Assembly (NCBI RefSeq): GCF_004027225.2
Contig: NC_044282.2
Location: 66,460,225-66,524,224 of the forward strand
Direction of reading: 5' to 3'
Length of the DNA: 64,000 nt
Origin: Strigops habroptila
Lineage: Eukaryota > Chordata > Aves > Psittaciformes > Psittacidae
The translations under genes were made by a program, and so were the position numbers. The notes under the pieces are model-generated. The model had not been told where the DNA came from. It did no database searches and saw only the letters and a list, made by a program, of their open reading frames with translations. Numbering within the stretch: position 1 is the stretch's first letter; every line of letters starts with the position of its first letter. Positions 44,654 to 57,480 of this stretch are shown piece by piece.

Positions 44654-47640
44654 ACAGGAGGTTTCCATATTTGAGGTCTGCACAGTGCCAGGACACAGTC
44701 ACAGCATCCGGAGCATCAGATGGCAGATTATTTTGCTGTTACCAAGCTGCATCTAAGTAGGTTAGTGGAGCAGACTGGCACATGTTCCCACTCGCTTGAT
44801 CTTCACATTCCTGCCTGGTTTGTGTGGGACTACTTTACCATCAGGAGATATTTTTGCCTTTGAGTGGATATATTTGTACACACTTATATACATGGGGTTA
44901 AAGATGGTAAGATGAAAGAATAACATTTGTTTTAGAAAAATGTTCAATTTTTAACTCTTTTTTCTATCTTTCTTTCTAGGGCCTGAATTTGAGGTACTGA
45001 TCCCACACGACAAGCAATCAGCCGTTTGTACAAAAAAAGGCCATCAATAGCCGAAAAATACCTAAAATGTGCTTCTGAGCTACTTCTGAGCTTCATTGAC
45101 TTGGATGTTTCAGCTGTTTCAACCAGCAAGCAGAGCCAGACTGGGGTATGGCTGCACATAAAATACTGGGGATGCCTCAGCCCTCTCACAGGCTTCTCCA
45201 CTCCTCCCACCCACTTCCCACTGTACTGCATCAAGTGCCTCCATGTTCCCTCACACTTTACTCTCCTAAATCACCAAAACATTTCCAATAAAGCAGTGTC
45301 TCCAACTCAATGTCCACAAGCCCCCACTCCAGTAAACTGAGATTTATTTTCTGGGGAAAAATAGCCATTTTAGGTTCTACCATGCTGTGATTCCTACTGC
45401 CTGTAGGGAGAGAGAAGGTAGGCATCAGCTAAATGAAAAAGGGCACTTTTACCCTCCAAGAAAGAGGAGGAAGAAATTGTGCATCAGGAACACCAGTGTT
45501 CCTCGCTGACTCCTGTCTGGCTGTGGTGGGGATGGGGTGATCAACCAAAATGGGCATCCCTCTTACTGCAAGTGGCAGGAGGGTTCCTGGCCACCCCAGG
45601 GGGAATGGGATTGCTGTGCTGATGCCGAGAACTTGGGAAGGGTTTATCCCACCAGCAAGGAGTTCCCCCAAAAAACATGCACAGGAAGCTGCCATAGGAA
45701 GCATCGCGGGTAGAGATTTTCCACATCTCAAGGGAAAACTAGCTGAAATGGAATAAAAAATAGGGTTTAGCTTCTCATCTTCTGCCACTGCTTTTATCTG
45801 CTTTCAGTGTTTATTTCAGTGTATTCACAGATATTAGTGAAAAATAATTATTGAGTAAAAATCCACCTCTCAAGCTTGTTCAGGTGCCCAACTTCAGAAT
45901 ACCTTCAGGGTGAAGCAGAGTGCCAGGGGTGTCAGCTGAGGTGCCTACAGAGGATCCACCAAATTAGTGTCCTCCCTTCTTAAGGCTTTCACAGGAAAAA
46001 TGGTTGTGGGCTTATTTTTTTTGACAGAGGCATGGATAAAACTGATGCTGCTGCAGCGAAGAGAAAGAAGACCAGCTGAACAAAACCAGCAATAGGTATT
46101 TCTGTTGCAGGAAAGCCCAACACCCTGCCCATTGGGAGTGGAGCTCCCTTCTCCACCCCAGCTTTCTTCCAGCCTCTGTCCCTACAGTGCCCAGAAGAGC
46201 CGTGCCAGGGCCCCGAAGCCCTCAGGAGCAGTGTGAGAAGCCTGTCGTGCCGCCACTGAAGGACCGGCGTTGTCAGCTGCAAGGATGAAGAATTTGAGGT
46301 TGGCTGTCGGAGCACTTCGAACTCAGGAGGGGTTTGGAGGAATGCAGGCTGGGGTTACATAAAACACTGACTCATGCTGAGAAATCACGAGTTTTGAAAG
46401 ATTCAGCTGAGGAACAAGCAAAACCTCAAGCTGCATGTCGCTTACAAGTCAACAGGAACCGGTGGATGCTGGGGGCCTCTGAAAATTAGGCCTTGGCACG
46501 GATTTTTTTTGAAGTCCTTCCACTGCTCTCAGGAGGAACTAAGAGCCACGCATGTCTGTCAAGGGGCAAAATACGGCCCTTCATTATTTCAAGGAAAAGC
46601 AGGCATTTTTGCTTTACCCATTGGAAAGAACTGCCTACGATGGAGTAAAACAGAAGTTAATTTTTTTTTGTCCTTTTTTTTTTCCACTACTGTATACAAT
46701 ACTGAAAAGTACGTCGTACAAAATATTTACTTTCTGTGGGATATCTGAGTGTGCAAACGTTTGTAGTTTTGCCTACCGGGCAAAATCAGTTGTAGATTTT
46801 TGGCAGTCTGAGCTAGTCTATGGTTTCTCTGAACACCTGGATGGGGTTCTTCCCGGGGCTTTATGGCTTACTCAAATCATGTCCCGTTATACAGGTAATC
46901 TGTGTGTCATGAAGATGATGTGTGCGAGGAGTACATATGCAAAAGGAGGACAAGACTGAAGACGTCACACCATGCGTTAGAAGCACTGACCAAAACCATT
47001 TGCACTTTGATATTTAAATGAGACTTCTGAAATCCATGCTCAGAGACATATGCAAGTAGTTGATTTTTGGATCCCTTACAATTTTTCTCTCTCTCTCCTC
47101 TTATTTACAGTAGGTACTCAGCATCTCACACACGAAAAAAAGCAGTTAAATTATTCAAGTGCTTAAATAAAGATATGGTTGCCTGCCTGTTTGTCCCAAT
47201 TTGAAAAACTGTTGCCTGCTTTTAGGTTTTATTTCTTTTCCCTCAATCACAGTCTCTCTCCCCCAAACACACTGATGGAAAAATGAAGATGTACAGATGG
47301 GCTGTTCATTTTCAGTCAGGTTGCTGTGTAAATATGGCATCGGGAAAAGAAGAGTGTTAGAAACACAGATGTACGCAAGGCATCCCAACCATCACGTTTG
47401 GGCTGCCTCTGCATCACTCAAGTATGCATCATCCAGCCCAAGCAGAGCTGTATGAGGCCGGAGGGAAATGTAGCTAATGGAGAACAAACTATTGGTAAAT
47501 CGCATGCCTTTCAACCTTGCACAATGGGATAAAATAAATATGGATTAGTGCTGGGGTCGAAGTTTTTATTATGTGAAGTACTAGATGTGCAAGTGCTGGA
47601 GTTTCTGATGTAAAAAAAAAGTACTAACTGTATAAATGCA
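44654..47640. other. Intergenic stretch, no supported gene
   Basis: A strong 3' splice-acceptor-like sequence (long pyrimidine tract and AG at 44978-44979) is followed by GGGCCTGAATTTGAGG, but no matching donor or coding frame is supported. Frames of 119 and 108 codons (45429-45788, 45989-46315 minus) and 135 codons (46552-46959 plus) have no domain. T-runs at 46663-46684. Confidence 0.4.
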
Positions 47641-47722
47641 CACATACAGATGCATATATATGTATATACATATAAAATATTTTTATATTTATATATATTT
47701 ATTGTTTTGTTTTGTTTTGCAG
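47641..47722. repeat. AT/GT alternating and TTTTG simple repeats
   Basis: Alternating AT/GT/CA units, then TTTTATATTTATATATATTT, then four TTTTG-like units ending in TTTTGCAG. Confidence 0.85.
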
Positions 47723-48070
47723 AGCTCCCTTCAACATGGTCCCAGCTAATTTCTCAGCCGCTGCATTGCAATTGCTAACAATTTAATCACCTTATAAACT
47801 TCTGCAGTGACTAACGCCACATCTATGCTTTTGGCACAACACGGTCAGAAGTTGTTTTAGCAACAGCGGTATGTAAAGCAGACGCACTATTTGTGAGGCT
47901 CAGAGCCCTTAAAAATCATTCCTTTCTCTCTGGGCTATCGACATTCCTGAGCACTCACGATGCAGCTGCCGAGCTGCTGGACAGCCCACATATGGCCGTG
48001 CGCTGAACAATAGTGACTTGCTGTTGTTCTTGTTATATGCATCACCATATGTGTTTATTAGAAACAGCAA
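47723..48070. promoter_or_regulatory. Candidate conserved noncoding element with SOX words
   Basis: CATTGCAATTGCTAACAATT near 47764, GAACAATAGTGACTTG near 48005, GTTGTTCTTG near 48023, and an ACCATATG word. Repeat-free with retained CpGs (CAGCCGC, TATCGAC, CTCACGATG, TGCCGAG, GGCCGTGCGC). The best element-like block in the right half of the window. Function inferred. Confidence 0.3.
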
Positions 48071-48902
48071 TAAAATGATGACGGGCTTCTTCAGCTATCC
48101 CCACTGCTTGGGGAAAAGAAAGGCGAGGGAATAAGTGGGATGAAACCAGAGGGTTCTCCCCAGCTTTGGGGGAGTTGCATGGTGGGATGGTGCAGTCTCA
48201 CTCTTTAAGGGAGCGTGGCTGTTTATTTATTCGCAATATTGCCAAATTGATACTTCTCCTTTAAAAAGGACACTGAACCTAAGTCCCCTCTCATTCCCTC
48301 TTATCACTGGAAACCTGGAAAATCTGAATCCTGGAAGTGTTGGCATCCAAAGTCCTCTTCTACCAGGGCTCACCTGTGTAAATCCTTCCCTGAGTCACGC
48401 AGGAGAAACCTCCCAGCATTTCCAGGACCTTTGGATCAGGACCTCACTTCGTATATACTTCCATCACAAGCATAACCAGCTACTGTGGGATCGCCTTCAG
48501 CATGGGGCTGCCTTAAAACAACTTCCAAATTACAGAAATTTGGGCTGGGGACTCAGCGTTTTTCAGATGGAGGGGTTGAGGTGGGCATGAGGAGCCCAAA
48601 GCAAACACAGAAAGGGTTTAAGGCTGTTTTTCCATCAGTGTAAAGACAAGGGAGAAACAAGTGCCAGCGAAAAAGTGTTCCAAGTTGAAAGAGGTGAACT
48701 AAGACAGTCAAATTGAACATTTGAATCCTCACATGCTCCAAATTTTGTATCATTTCCCTCTACTTCCACAATCTACTATATTTTAAAGCAAAAAGAGAAG
48801 AAACTTTGAGAGCAAAACCAACAGGGTTAAGTAATATGATGTATCTAAATATGTAACAATGTAATTTTGATATCCCTGTTATAAGCTGTCTCCAGACACA
48901 TG
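48071..48902. other. Intergenic stretch, nothing supported
   Basis: Mixed composition, no repeat signature. A short minus-strand frame at 48553-48753 has no recognisable domain. Confidence 0.5.
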
Positions 48903-48965
48903 GAAATCAATGGGATTGAGTACTTACAGCCAAAGGCAGATGTGAGCCTCTGCATACAGGATCTA
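48903..48965. repeat. Possible ancient amniote repeat relic (AAATCAATGGGA type)
   Basis: GGAAATCAATGGGATTGAGT then ACTTACAG ... CTCTGCATACAGGATC. The order CAATGGGA - ACTTAC - TGCA - GGATC matches the remembered layout of the old turtle/bird repeat also suspected at 22205-22275. The family name is unknown to me. Confidence 0.35.
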
Positions 48966-51883
48966 TATTTTTTCATGTTCAAATCTTGATTTTTCTTGAT
49001 AATGAATAGTTTCCATCTTGCTGTCTTTTCATGATCAAATTAACAAACCTTAGCCACTGTAAAAGAAAAAAAAACAAACAAACCCAAAACCAAAAAAACA
49101 ACAAAACACAACCAAAATCAGTTTTAAAAAGGAGTCTGTGATGCTAGTTGTATTGGTTTTACTGCAACCTTCCAACTGTGGTAAGAATGCCATTTCCACT
49201 CTTACTTCTTATTTACTTCCTACCCATAAAAGTAAACAATTCAAGACAACGTTTTACATCCTTGAAAAGTTCCCAAAACAGGATTTTCCACTGAGGCTGC
49301 AACTCCCTTGGCTTGTATTTTCTTTTCTTTACTCTTTTTTTCCTGTAGCACAAATCAATTTTGCGACTATAGCGAAACTGCGATGCTAAATTCTGTTATC
49401 TTTAATTATACTGCTAACAGACTTCAACAGAATTGTGTAGTTACTTAAACCTCAGCAGAGCCTCTGCCTTATTCCCCTATCTGCATGTAAGCTACTTTTT
49501 ACAGGCTGCTGTTTTCTCCTCACAAAAATCCAAACTACTTTTTGTTTTCTGAATGAACCCATCCACTACTCCTCCACTTATCAGCTTGGAAATGTTGCTG
49601 TATTGGTTTCACACAGTTTGATAACTTCGTTTTGAATGGACCATTGTCTTGGCTTATTTTGTCAGAAGCAGTTGTTTTTCAACAAGCATCTTTAATTCTG
49701 TTTCCTTTCAGTTATCGTCTCCTGAAATATCAACACGTTAAAAATAAACTGTTTACACCTTTTGAAGGGCAACAGTGGATCAGGCAACTTATTGTACTTG
49801 TTTATTTATCAGCAATCCCCATCCTGCACCCACAAAGGACAATCAGGGCTTTGCCACTGAGTGAAATAAAAGCAGGATGAGACCATATGGTTCTTGTTAA
49901 ACGAGCCTCATCTTCCTATTGTTAATGCTTATCTCCAAAATAAAGTATTTCTGCAGAAAGCATATTCCCATAGCATGTTCTCTTTCCAATGACCAGCTGG
50001 TTGCCAGTTTGTTATTTGCACTGCAGTAGACCACTTTCATCTATTTCTATTCCAGTCCAAGAACACCATTTGTACATTGTCCAACTTGGAAATGTTAATC
50101 TGACACCATTGGTCATGGGCCTTTTAACTTCAAGTGGCAAACTTCCAGCTAGCTGCCAGTTGAGTATTTACACTGGAATCTTTCTTAGCCCAGAAATAAA
50201 CTATTTGTTCACCATAAACATCAGCAACACGCCAGTAATTTCTGTAACACACATGTAGGAAGGTACAGCCCACCACACTTTGCTGTTGGCTTCTCAATAA
50301 CCTCCTAAGTAGCTCCTTGGGGAGATGCTGCTTGTCTTGAGCCAAGATAAATGCATCTATTTCCCTCTCCATGCGTGTACATAACTTTTATTTACATTCA
50401 TGGGAGTTACAAATGCATACTGAAAGGCAAGAAGAGGGACCAAAATTAGGATGGTTGGGCAGGAGTCTGACAGCTTCCCCCGAGACCCAGGACTGCCCGT
50501 AAAAGCCAAAACACCAGGAAAACCCTAACACAAAAATATCCAGTTGCTTTGGCATCATCCACAGCTCCGTGTGAACAACCATGAGCACAGCACTTTGGAC
50601 ACCCAGCGGGAAAGAGGCAACACTAGATGCACTTGAATGCAGCTTTTCAGAAAGCAGAGTGGCATGAGTCCTACGGGATTTTGCTTCCAGCAATACAATT
50701 TATGCTTCCTAGAAGAATATTATACTTTGGACTTTTTTCAATAAAATAGAAGACAGAAGGAGGGGAAGAAGGTGATGCTGGGTTCTGTGACTTAAGGAAT
50801 GCTATGCAGTGGCAAGAGTGTGTTTCATGTACTTTGTCCAATTCTGTTAAAATAAAACATTTCCTCTTTACATATTCCTGTGGTGACCTGCAGATGGAGG
50901 GGCAAAAGAAGGACGTTAGTGAGCTCAAAATGTAAATATCAGGAATGGACACCACCTCTATTAAATTAAAAAACCCTAAACCCAGCGATGCCTGGTTCTC
51001 TCCTTTGCTTTTCCTTTTTAGTTAGATAATGTACCTGTTGCCTTTAGTGTCACCTTGGTTGCTCCAAATAAAAATAAAACCCCAAATCAAATCAGGTTAG
51101 AGGAAACTGACCCTATTGAAGTACTTTAGCAAAAACTCAGAGAACCATTTGGGATGTATAGCTGACCTTATTATTCAGGGACCCCTTAGCACCTACCTGT
51201 GCCTTCAGTTCAGCATTCCATCCACCTGCACCTCACAATCACCAGGAAAATGCCAGTCAAAGTTCAAATACCAGCCAGCATGAAAAGCAGGATCCTGCAA
51301 ATTTAAATTATATGAACTAAAAGGAGGTGAGCATCCCACATCAGGCTGGAGCATGGGACTTGACGAATGCCCCAACCAAACCAGAATGCTCTCCAGGCTC
51401 AAACTATGGGAAATGACAGCTCCTAGCCCCCTGCTCTGATATGGACAGCAATTCTTGAGCAAAGCCCAGCAACTTAATTTTAAACCCTCTGCCCTGGCTT
51501 TGCACTGGAAGAAAGCAGCACTTGCATTGCCAGCAAGCAAGCAGCTGAGTTTTGGTGGCCCTCACTGACCTGTCCAGGCAATGAAGTGCCCAAACAGGGG
51601 CTGCACACACTCTCTCCAAGCCTTCCAGACTCTCCTTCAGAATCCAACACATTAAAGGGAATATTTTCAATGTTAGGGACATGACTGGGATCTTAAAGGC
51701 TGAGATGCTTAAAAAAATTCCCCTCTGCTTGTAGAAGTCATGTAAGAGAAGTGCATTTGCTATCCACTTACAGCACGATGATGAGACACTCACTGTTGCT
51801 AGATACTCCAATACCTTGGGCAAAAAGCAACTGTAGTGTGAAACCAAAGACTTCTCTTTCCAGTGCTGCAGCTCGATTGCTTC
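48966..51883. other. Intergenic stretch, no supported gene
   Basis: An A/C-rich low-complexity part is at 49059-49113. It includes most of the longest open frame in the window (51404-51892 minus, 162 codons), rejected as coding: rich in Cys, Leu and Ser, no domain, overlapped by another out-of-phase frame (51205-51540). No RNA gene seen. Confidence 0.4.
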
Positions 51884-51912
51884 TGCAGTCAATGGGATTT
51901 CTATGTAAGATG
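51884..51912. repeat. Possible ancient repeat relic (CAGTCAATGGGA type)
   Basis: CTGCAGTCAATGGGATTTCT followed by ATGTAAGATG. A short match to the same CAATGGGA-bearing old repeat; too short to be sure. Confidence 0.2.
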
Positions 51913-54900
51913 TACCAATTTTAATTCTGACCTTTGCTAACTGCCCACAGCTTGATTTTTTGCACCCTTAGCATTCCTTCAATTTGGGAGTATGAAATAT
52001 ATACAAACATGTAACCATCTACTGTGCACCAAAACTTTGATAAACATACATTTTTCTTACCTCACCTAAGGCTCCTCTTGCAATCGAATGAAGGAGAACA
52101 AAATATTTTGACATCTCGAAATACATTCTCTTTTCCAGGAGGGCAAATAAATAGACCTGACATAAAATAATGTCATAACAATCAGCAACTACAACTCGAT
52201 TCTCGCTGCCGTAACTTGAAACTCGTAAGAGAAGGTTAAAGTAACCCAAGTCTGAATTCCTGGCCACTAAAAAAGCATCCATTCCTTTTGTGTTGGGTTT
52301 TTCTGTAAGGCTAATCCTATTTGGGACAACCTCTCAGCTAGGCAAAATAGCAAAGTATTTCCCCAAAATGCTTAAGGAAATTTGATGATTGGAAATTGGC
52401 CTCATTGACTACAGCCAAGCAATAAGAAACTGGAGCAGGTAAAACTGCAGACTGAGGAAGGTGCTTGGACTCTAAGGGAAGAAGAAAATTAAGCTACTTT
52501 CAGAACAAGTCTGGCTACCAGGAGAAAACTAGGAGTCTACAAAAGGATAACGGGCCTGAGAAGAGTGATGAGAAGACTGGGGAAGAACCCCAGGCTGCTA
52601 GAGAGAAAAAATGAGCAATTGAAGAAAGACTCAGAGAATTTACAAAGTGAGGCCTGGGGCTAATCTTTCTGCTAGTTTATTTTTTTCCCCATTTGTTTAT
52701 TTGCTACAAGTCAGATTTTGGAGCAATTAGTAAAATATCATGCAAATATTCCCTGTGTGACTGCACATGAATAACTTTAATTTCACTAAACATTTGTCCC
52801 GTCGTTCCAAAATACATCTGCTGTTTGCATTAAGATAATCTGCTAAAATATTGGGAAGTAAATTACAGTTTTATAAGATATTTATGAAACAACCTATTTG
52901 TATATTAAATATCCCTGCCTATCATGGCCTGTTTTGTTGGCTGATGCCTGCCTTCGCCAGGAGCATCCGTGCCCTGTTTCAATTACAGACTAGGCTGAGT
53001 ACCATCTTGTGGAAAAGCTCCAACTGGCTGGGAATGGCTCAGCGTACACTCATTACAGGCTGAGGGAATAGTATCAGATCTGCCAGCAGCCGATGACAGA
53101 AAAAAACCAACAACCCCAAAACAAAATACAAGATTGCACACATGCATAAATCGTGTGGTACTTGCAGAAATTCTGGCATGACACTGCAGGAGCGTGTTTT
53201 GCTCCACTCCGCTCGGACAGGGTGCTGCAAGGAATGCCCTTATGGAGAGACAACAATAAGGCTTGGAGGTTGCTCCCAGTCCCTGCTTGGTGACCACACA
53301 CCATATCGGGAAGTAAATTAAAAGCATTTTTGACTGTTTTATCCTCTCGGGGTAGTCCCATTCTCTTTGCAAGCAAGGAAGCCCTAAGGAGTTGGGGAGA
53401 CGTGCATTGGTTAGTGTTGCCAAAGCCCACATGAGCTTGTGTGTAACCCTGTTTCCAAGTTTTCAAAGGAGATGTGGAAAATCAGGTCACTTGTCATTTT
53501 CCAATGATGATGACTGGGGCAAGATTGGTAATGATAACCCTAACGGCTGCACCCTGTGGGAAGGAGACAAGGTGGTTCAGAAAGGTGGAGGATAGAAAGC
53601 AACCAGATCTGTGTGCTGAAGGAGCTGGAGGAAATAGTTGCTGTACAGCTGGGGACATATCTGCACTAGCTTCAAGCCCGAACAGATTGAGCTGTTGGAG
53701 TTGTCAGTGAAACCCTCCTGAGATGCAGATAAATCCTAGATCACTGCCATTGCTTGCTCGAGACAGGATCTGCATTGCTGGCAGCATCCAAACCACTTCA
53801 GCTAAAGTTAGCTCATGGGTAGCTGCGTGAGCTTTAGCCACATCAGCATGGACGCATCTGTGATACTAAAAGTTATGTTTGTGTCCCTCTTAAAAACCAG
53901 CCCAGAGTGCTCAGAAGTTGCCACAGCCCCAGAGACAATGAGCAGCTAGGCTGTGTGAGGTCTGTGAAGCCACAGAGGAGTTTATTGACCCTCCAACCTT
54001 CTTTGACTATCTGGACAGGTACTGGCTGCAGATTTCTTGTCTGGACACAGAGCATAGCTGGCTTGGAGGGGTTTGAGGGTTCAGTTCTCTGATTAACATT
54101 GTCTCACTTTACATTCCCTGCAAAGCTGCTCCATCCCTAGTTGACAGCTTAAAATTGAATGCCCATTTTAAAAGTGAACAGGGTGAAATGAGAAGAGGGA
54201 AGAAGAAGAAACCCAAGGCACCAGGGTTTGCATTTAGATGAAATAAAGTCTGAATGAAGAAATCTGGGAAAGATACAAGGAGATTGAAACACTTTAACAC
54301 CAGTTACCATCTTAATCCACAAATCCCTCTCTGGTTTGGTATTAATATTACCTACGTGGAGTCAAGCTTGAAAAATAATAAAAGGGTGGTGTAAGCCAGC
54401 TTGCCCTCTTCTTCCTTGTGCTCCACGCAGCACCCGTACCGCTGTTGTACGGCCACACACCACACTGGCCCAGGGACCTTGAATTGATGCAACAGAGTGG
54501 GGAAGCAGGTAGGGAGGGTGTATTTCAGCGTGGATCAGTCCCCAAATACTCAGAGCAAAATAATGCCAGCCTGGGGCTGTGTGGCCGGGTTCGGGCTGCC
54601 TCGCTGAAGTATACCAGTGTCCATGTGCTGTGCTGAGCCCTGCCTGCTGCCCTGGCTTCACGGAGCCAAGGGCTCTGGCAGGGACCACACCGGCAATTGT
54701 GCAATCCCGCTCAGCCGCAGACTTCCTCTGGCACCAGCAGCACAATAGCGGGCCTGTTGGTAAACAGGAATTGTTTCTCTGCCACAATAGGGCTTGGGAT
54801 GAAATCATTCCCTGATACCAAGCAGCCTCGACGTGCCTCCTCTGCTCTCCACCCTGGTTTAGATGGTAGCGCCTTCCTGCTCCCTGTGGGCCTTGAGTAC

Positions 54901-55555
54901 CTCATAAAACGACAACACAATAAAACAAAATAATAATAATGGAATCCATATAAGTCTTGATGTCTTCATTGCTCCTCAGAAAAAGCGCCAAGGGAGTTTT
55001 GCTTGAGTATGGGCAGCAGGTTCCCAGCATCAGCAAGGATTTTTTAAAAGGAGGAAAGGACATTTTTCAAGCTCCAGATTCCAGTATCCATCTTGCCCAT
55101 CCTCAGCTGTACACCTCCAGCAGAAAGAAACAGGCAGCTATAGGAGATGAATCCCTGGGTCTGACAGATATATATATGGCGTTAAGCTCACCTTAACATC
55201 CAGGGGCTGTATGGGAAGGGTGACAACTGCTTACAGCCCCACCAGGAAGGTTTCAGCTGGGCTGTCCCGCTCCCAGCATCCCCCTTCCCGGCAGCATCAG
55301 GGACTGCTGGGCTCTCACAGAACATTCTGTGGTTGGGGTAATTGCATTGTGTTGTCTTAAAACTGCCGAGGCGTGGCCCTAAATAAAACCAGACCCCCAG
55401 CCCCACTCCAAGCACAGCAGCCCACAGCTCCCTGCGCGTTGCGGTCTGATGCATGGCCCTGTCCAGCCTCCCTGCCCTGCTTGCATTTCAGTGGCATGGT
55501 TATTAATGAATTTGTAATTGCATAAGGGGGGAAAAGGTAAACATATGATTTGGGA
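51913..55555. other. Intergenic stretch, no supported gene
   Basis: Frames of up to 149 codons (52983-53432, 53074-53466, 54362-54808, all minus) overlap in different phases and have no domain. 52630-52880 is AT-rich and element-like (GGAGCAATTAGTAAAATATC). No transposon tail seen. Confidence 0.4.
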
Positions 55556-55615
55556 CAAATATATACATGTCATACATATACATATACACATACACACTCT
55601 CATATCTACATGCAT
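55556..55615. repeat. (AT)/(CA) alternating tract
   Basis: ATACAT/ACACAT units, diverged microsatellite. It yields the Tyr-Ile/His-Ile repeats seen in two frames across 55518-55812. Confidence 0.85.
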
Positions 55616-57139
55616 TTTTTGGTCAATGGTGTCCCAGAACCCAAAAGCACCATTTAATTATTTGTGTTGGGAGTGCCAAAAGAACCTACCATTTATTTAT
55701 ACAGTTAAATCAGCTGCAGATGTGTGTGTGCCTTTTCTTTCGTTCTTTCTTTCCTTCAGCGTTGGCATTTCTGACATTTCCACTATTTTTCTTCCCCTCT
55801 CTCATTCAATGAGGGCATCTGAAAAGCATTGGGAAACGGCCCACTGCTCCCTCCCTGATCCTGTCCACAGGGATGGGCATCCCATATTGCTCTCACAAGG
55901 GTGTGTTTTCCTCCTGCCCCAAAGCAAAGGCTTGACAAATTAAGACCTCAAACTCCACGAATTGATGGGAAAAGGAAAGTTGCATGTGCTGCACAGGCTC
56001 AGGAGAGCTCCTCTAGTGAAGGAAGCATTGCAGCTGAGACTCCACAGCTCACTGCACCCGTGGGCATGCGCCAGGGAAGCCAAGTACCATGGGGAAAGAA
56101 CATCATGCTGTTTCTTGAGAAGCCCAGCACAATTTTGGTCCCTGTTAACAAGCTTCCCTTCTCCATTTTTTTAAGCCCATAGGATACTATGTGACCTCTG
56201 CTTTTAATTTTTCAGGGCAGGGAGAGTATGGACCATCTGTTTGAGCTGGGCTTTGGCAAAACCTGGTGCCTTGGAGGGCTCTGCCCAGGCTGTCGCTGTG
56301 ACTTGCTTGCATCAGTCTTGTTTGGCGGTTTAGGTTTACCCCTGTGAAAACCAGGCTCGGCATTGGCTTTCAGCATTAGGCAGGTGACACAGCAGAGATG
56401 CCTGTTTGATTTTCTAATAATTATTCTAATAATTTCTCTCCCCCTCCTGCCCCCCATTATGATCTTTCTTTTCTTGGATGAAATCCACAGGAGCAGGGTA
56501 CCAGCCGCTCCAAGCAACATGCCAGCGATTGCCAGCAGAAATCAGGACAAATATTGCTCTACCCCTTTTGGCAGGAGAAGGCAATCTCTTTCTGCTTTAC
56601 CTGGAAGACAGTCATCAAGGCTTAGTAGCCCCAGGAAGCAACTTAACACTGCAGCCAGAAAATGTACTTCAGATTCTTTTGGCAGGAGACTGATGTTTCC
56701 TAGTATCATTCTGGATGCTTAAATGATGTGATAATAAGCGTATTGAAGCATTTAGGAGATAGGACTATTAGCAAATGATGATTCATTTCTAAACTTTCAA
56801 ACCTACCTAAAGCTGACGTTCACATGTTGAAACCCCACTTGCTGTCAAGAGGGTGAGAAATGCTGTGGGTGTCCGGTGCTGGCTGCACCCCCAGGGATGC
56901 TCCTGACAGTCCCTTCCACCCCACTGAGGCAGCCTGGCCACTTTTTAAAGCCAAAGAGCACCCCTCCAAGGACATTTCCAAGCCCTGCTTGTGGAAATCC
57001 TCTTGGGGAAGCAGGTCACAATGCCACGGAGGCAGTCTCTTTCAATTCAACCACCTATGAGTATAACTTCGTAGCAATTATCCACTATGAATATTACATA
57101 ATCTGGCTCATCCAGTATTATCTGAAAAGGTAAAATACC
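55616..57139. other. Intergenic stretch, no supported gene
   Basis: TTCTTTCTTTCC tract near 55736. CTTTTGGCAGGAGA-like words occur twice (about 56565 and 56678), a short direct repeat. Frames at 55901-56182, 56212-56520 and 56363-56722 have no recognisable domain. Confidence 0.45.
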
Positions 57140-57480
57140 TATAAAACTGTTTCATATAAACATCCGTATATATGCATAACCTCAAGATGTACTTAATTAT
57201 GTACAGTTATTATATTTTGTCATGTATCTACATTATATAGATTTTTCTTTCTTTTTTAGGTTGTGTTTATCTTATAAAAATGTGGAAGCCTAGGCATATA
57301 TGCATATATATGTATGCATACATAGGTATAGCATGTGTATTCAATAATAAGTAACGTGTCTATAAATATATATGTATACATGTATGCATATATGAGCATA
57401 CAGATTTATACACACACATATATATGTATGTATGTGTATCTATCTACTTATCTATATGTACAGGCACATGCTGGGTATAT
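57140..57480. repeat. AT-rich tract with ATATGTATGCATAC units
   Basis: The dense part is 57293-57462: alternating purine-pyrimidine units such as ATATGCATATATATGTATGC and TATCTATC. A TATATAAAG word at 57476-57484 at its edge is a formally good TATA box but has no supporting promoter context. Confidence 0.75.

Noticed and set aside
46552-46959. 135-codon plus-strand frame
   Set aside because: Partly generated by T-runs; another phase (46509-46748) is also open; no recognisable protein.
51404-51892. Longest open frame (162 codons, minus)
   Set aside because: No recognisable domain, Cys/Leu/Ser-rich composition, overlapped by another out-of-phase frame on the same strand, and no splice or promoter context. 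Length is plausible by chance in 64 kb.
52983-53466. 149- and 130-codon minus-strand frames
   Set aside because: They overlap each other in different phases and show no domain.
54362-54808. 148-codon minus-strand frame
   Set aside because: GC-richer sequence with few stops in several phases at once; three other frames overlap it; no domain.
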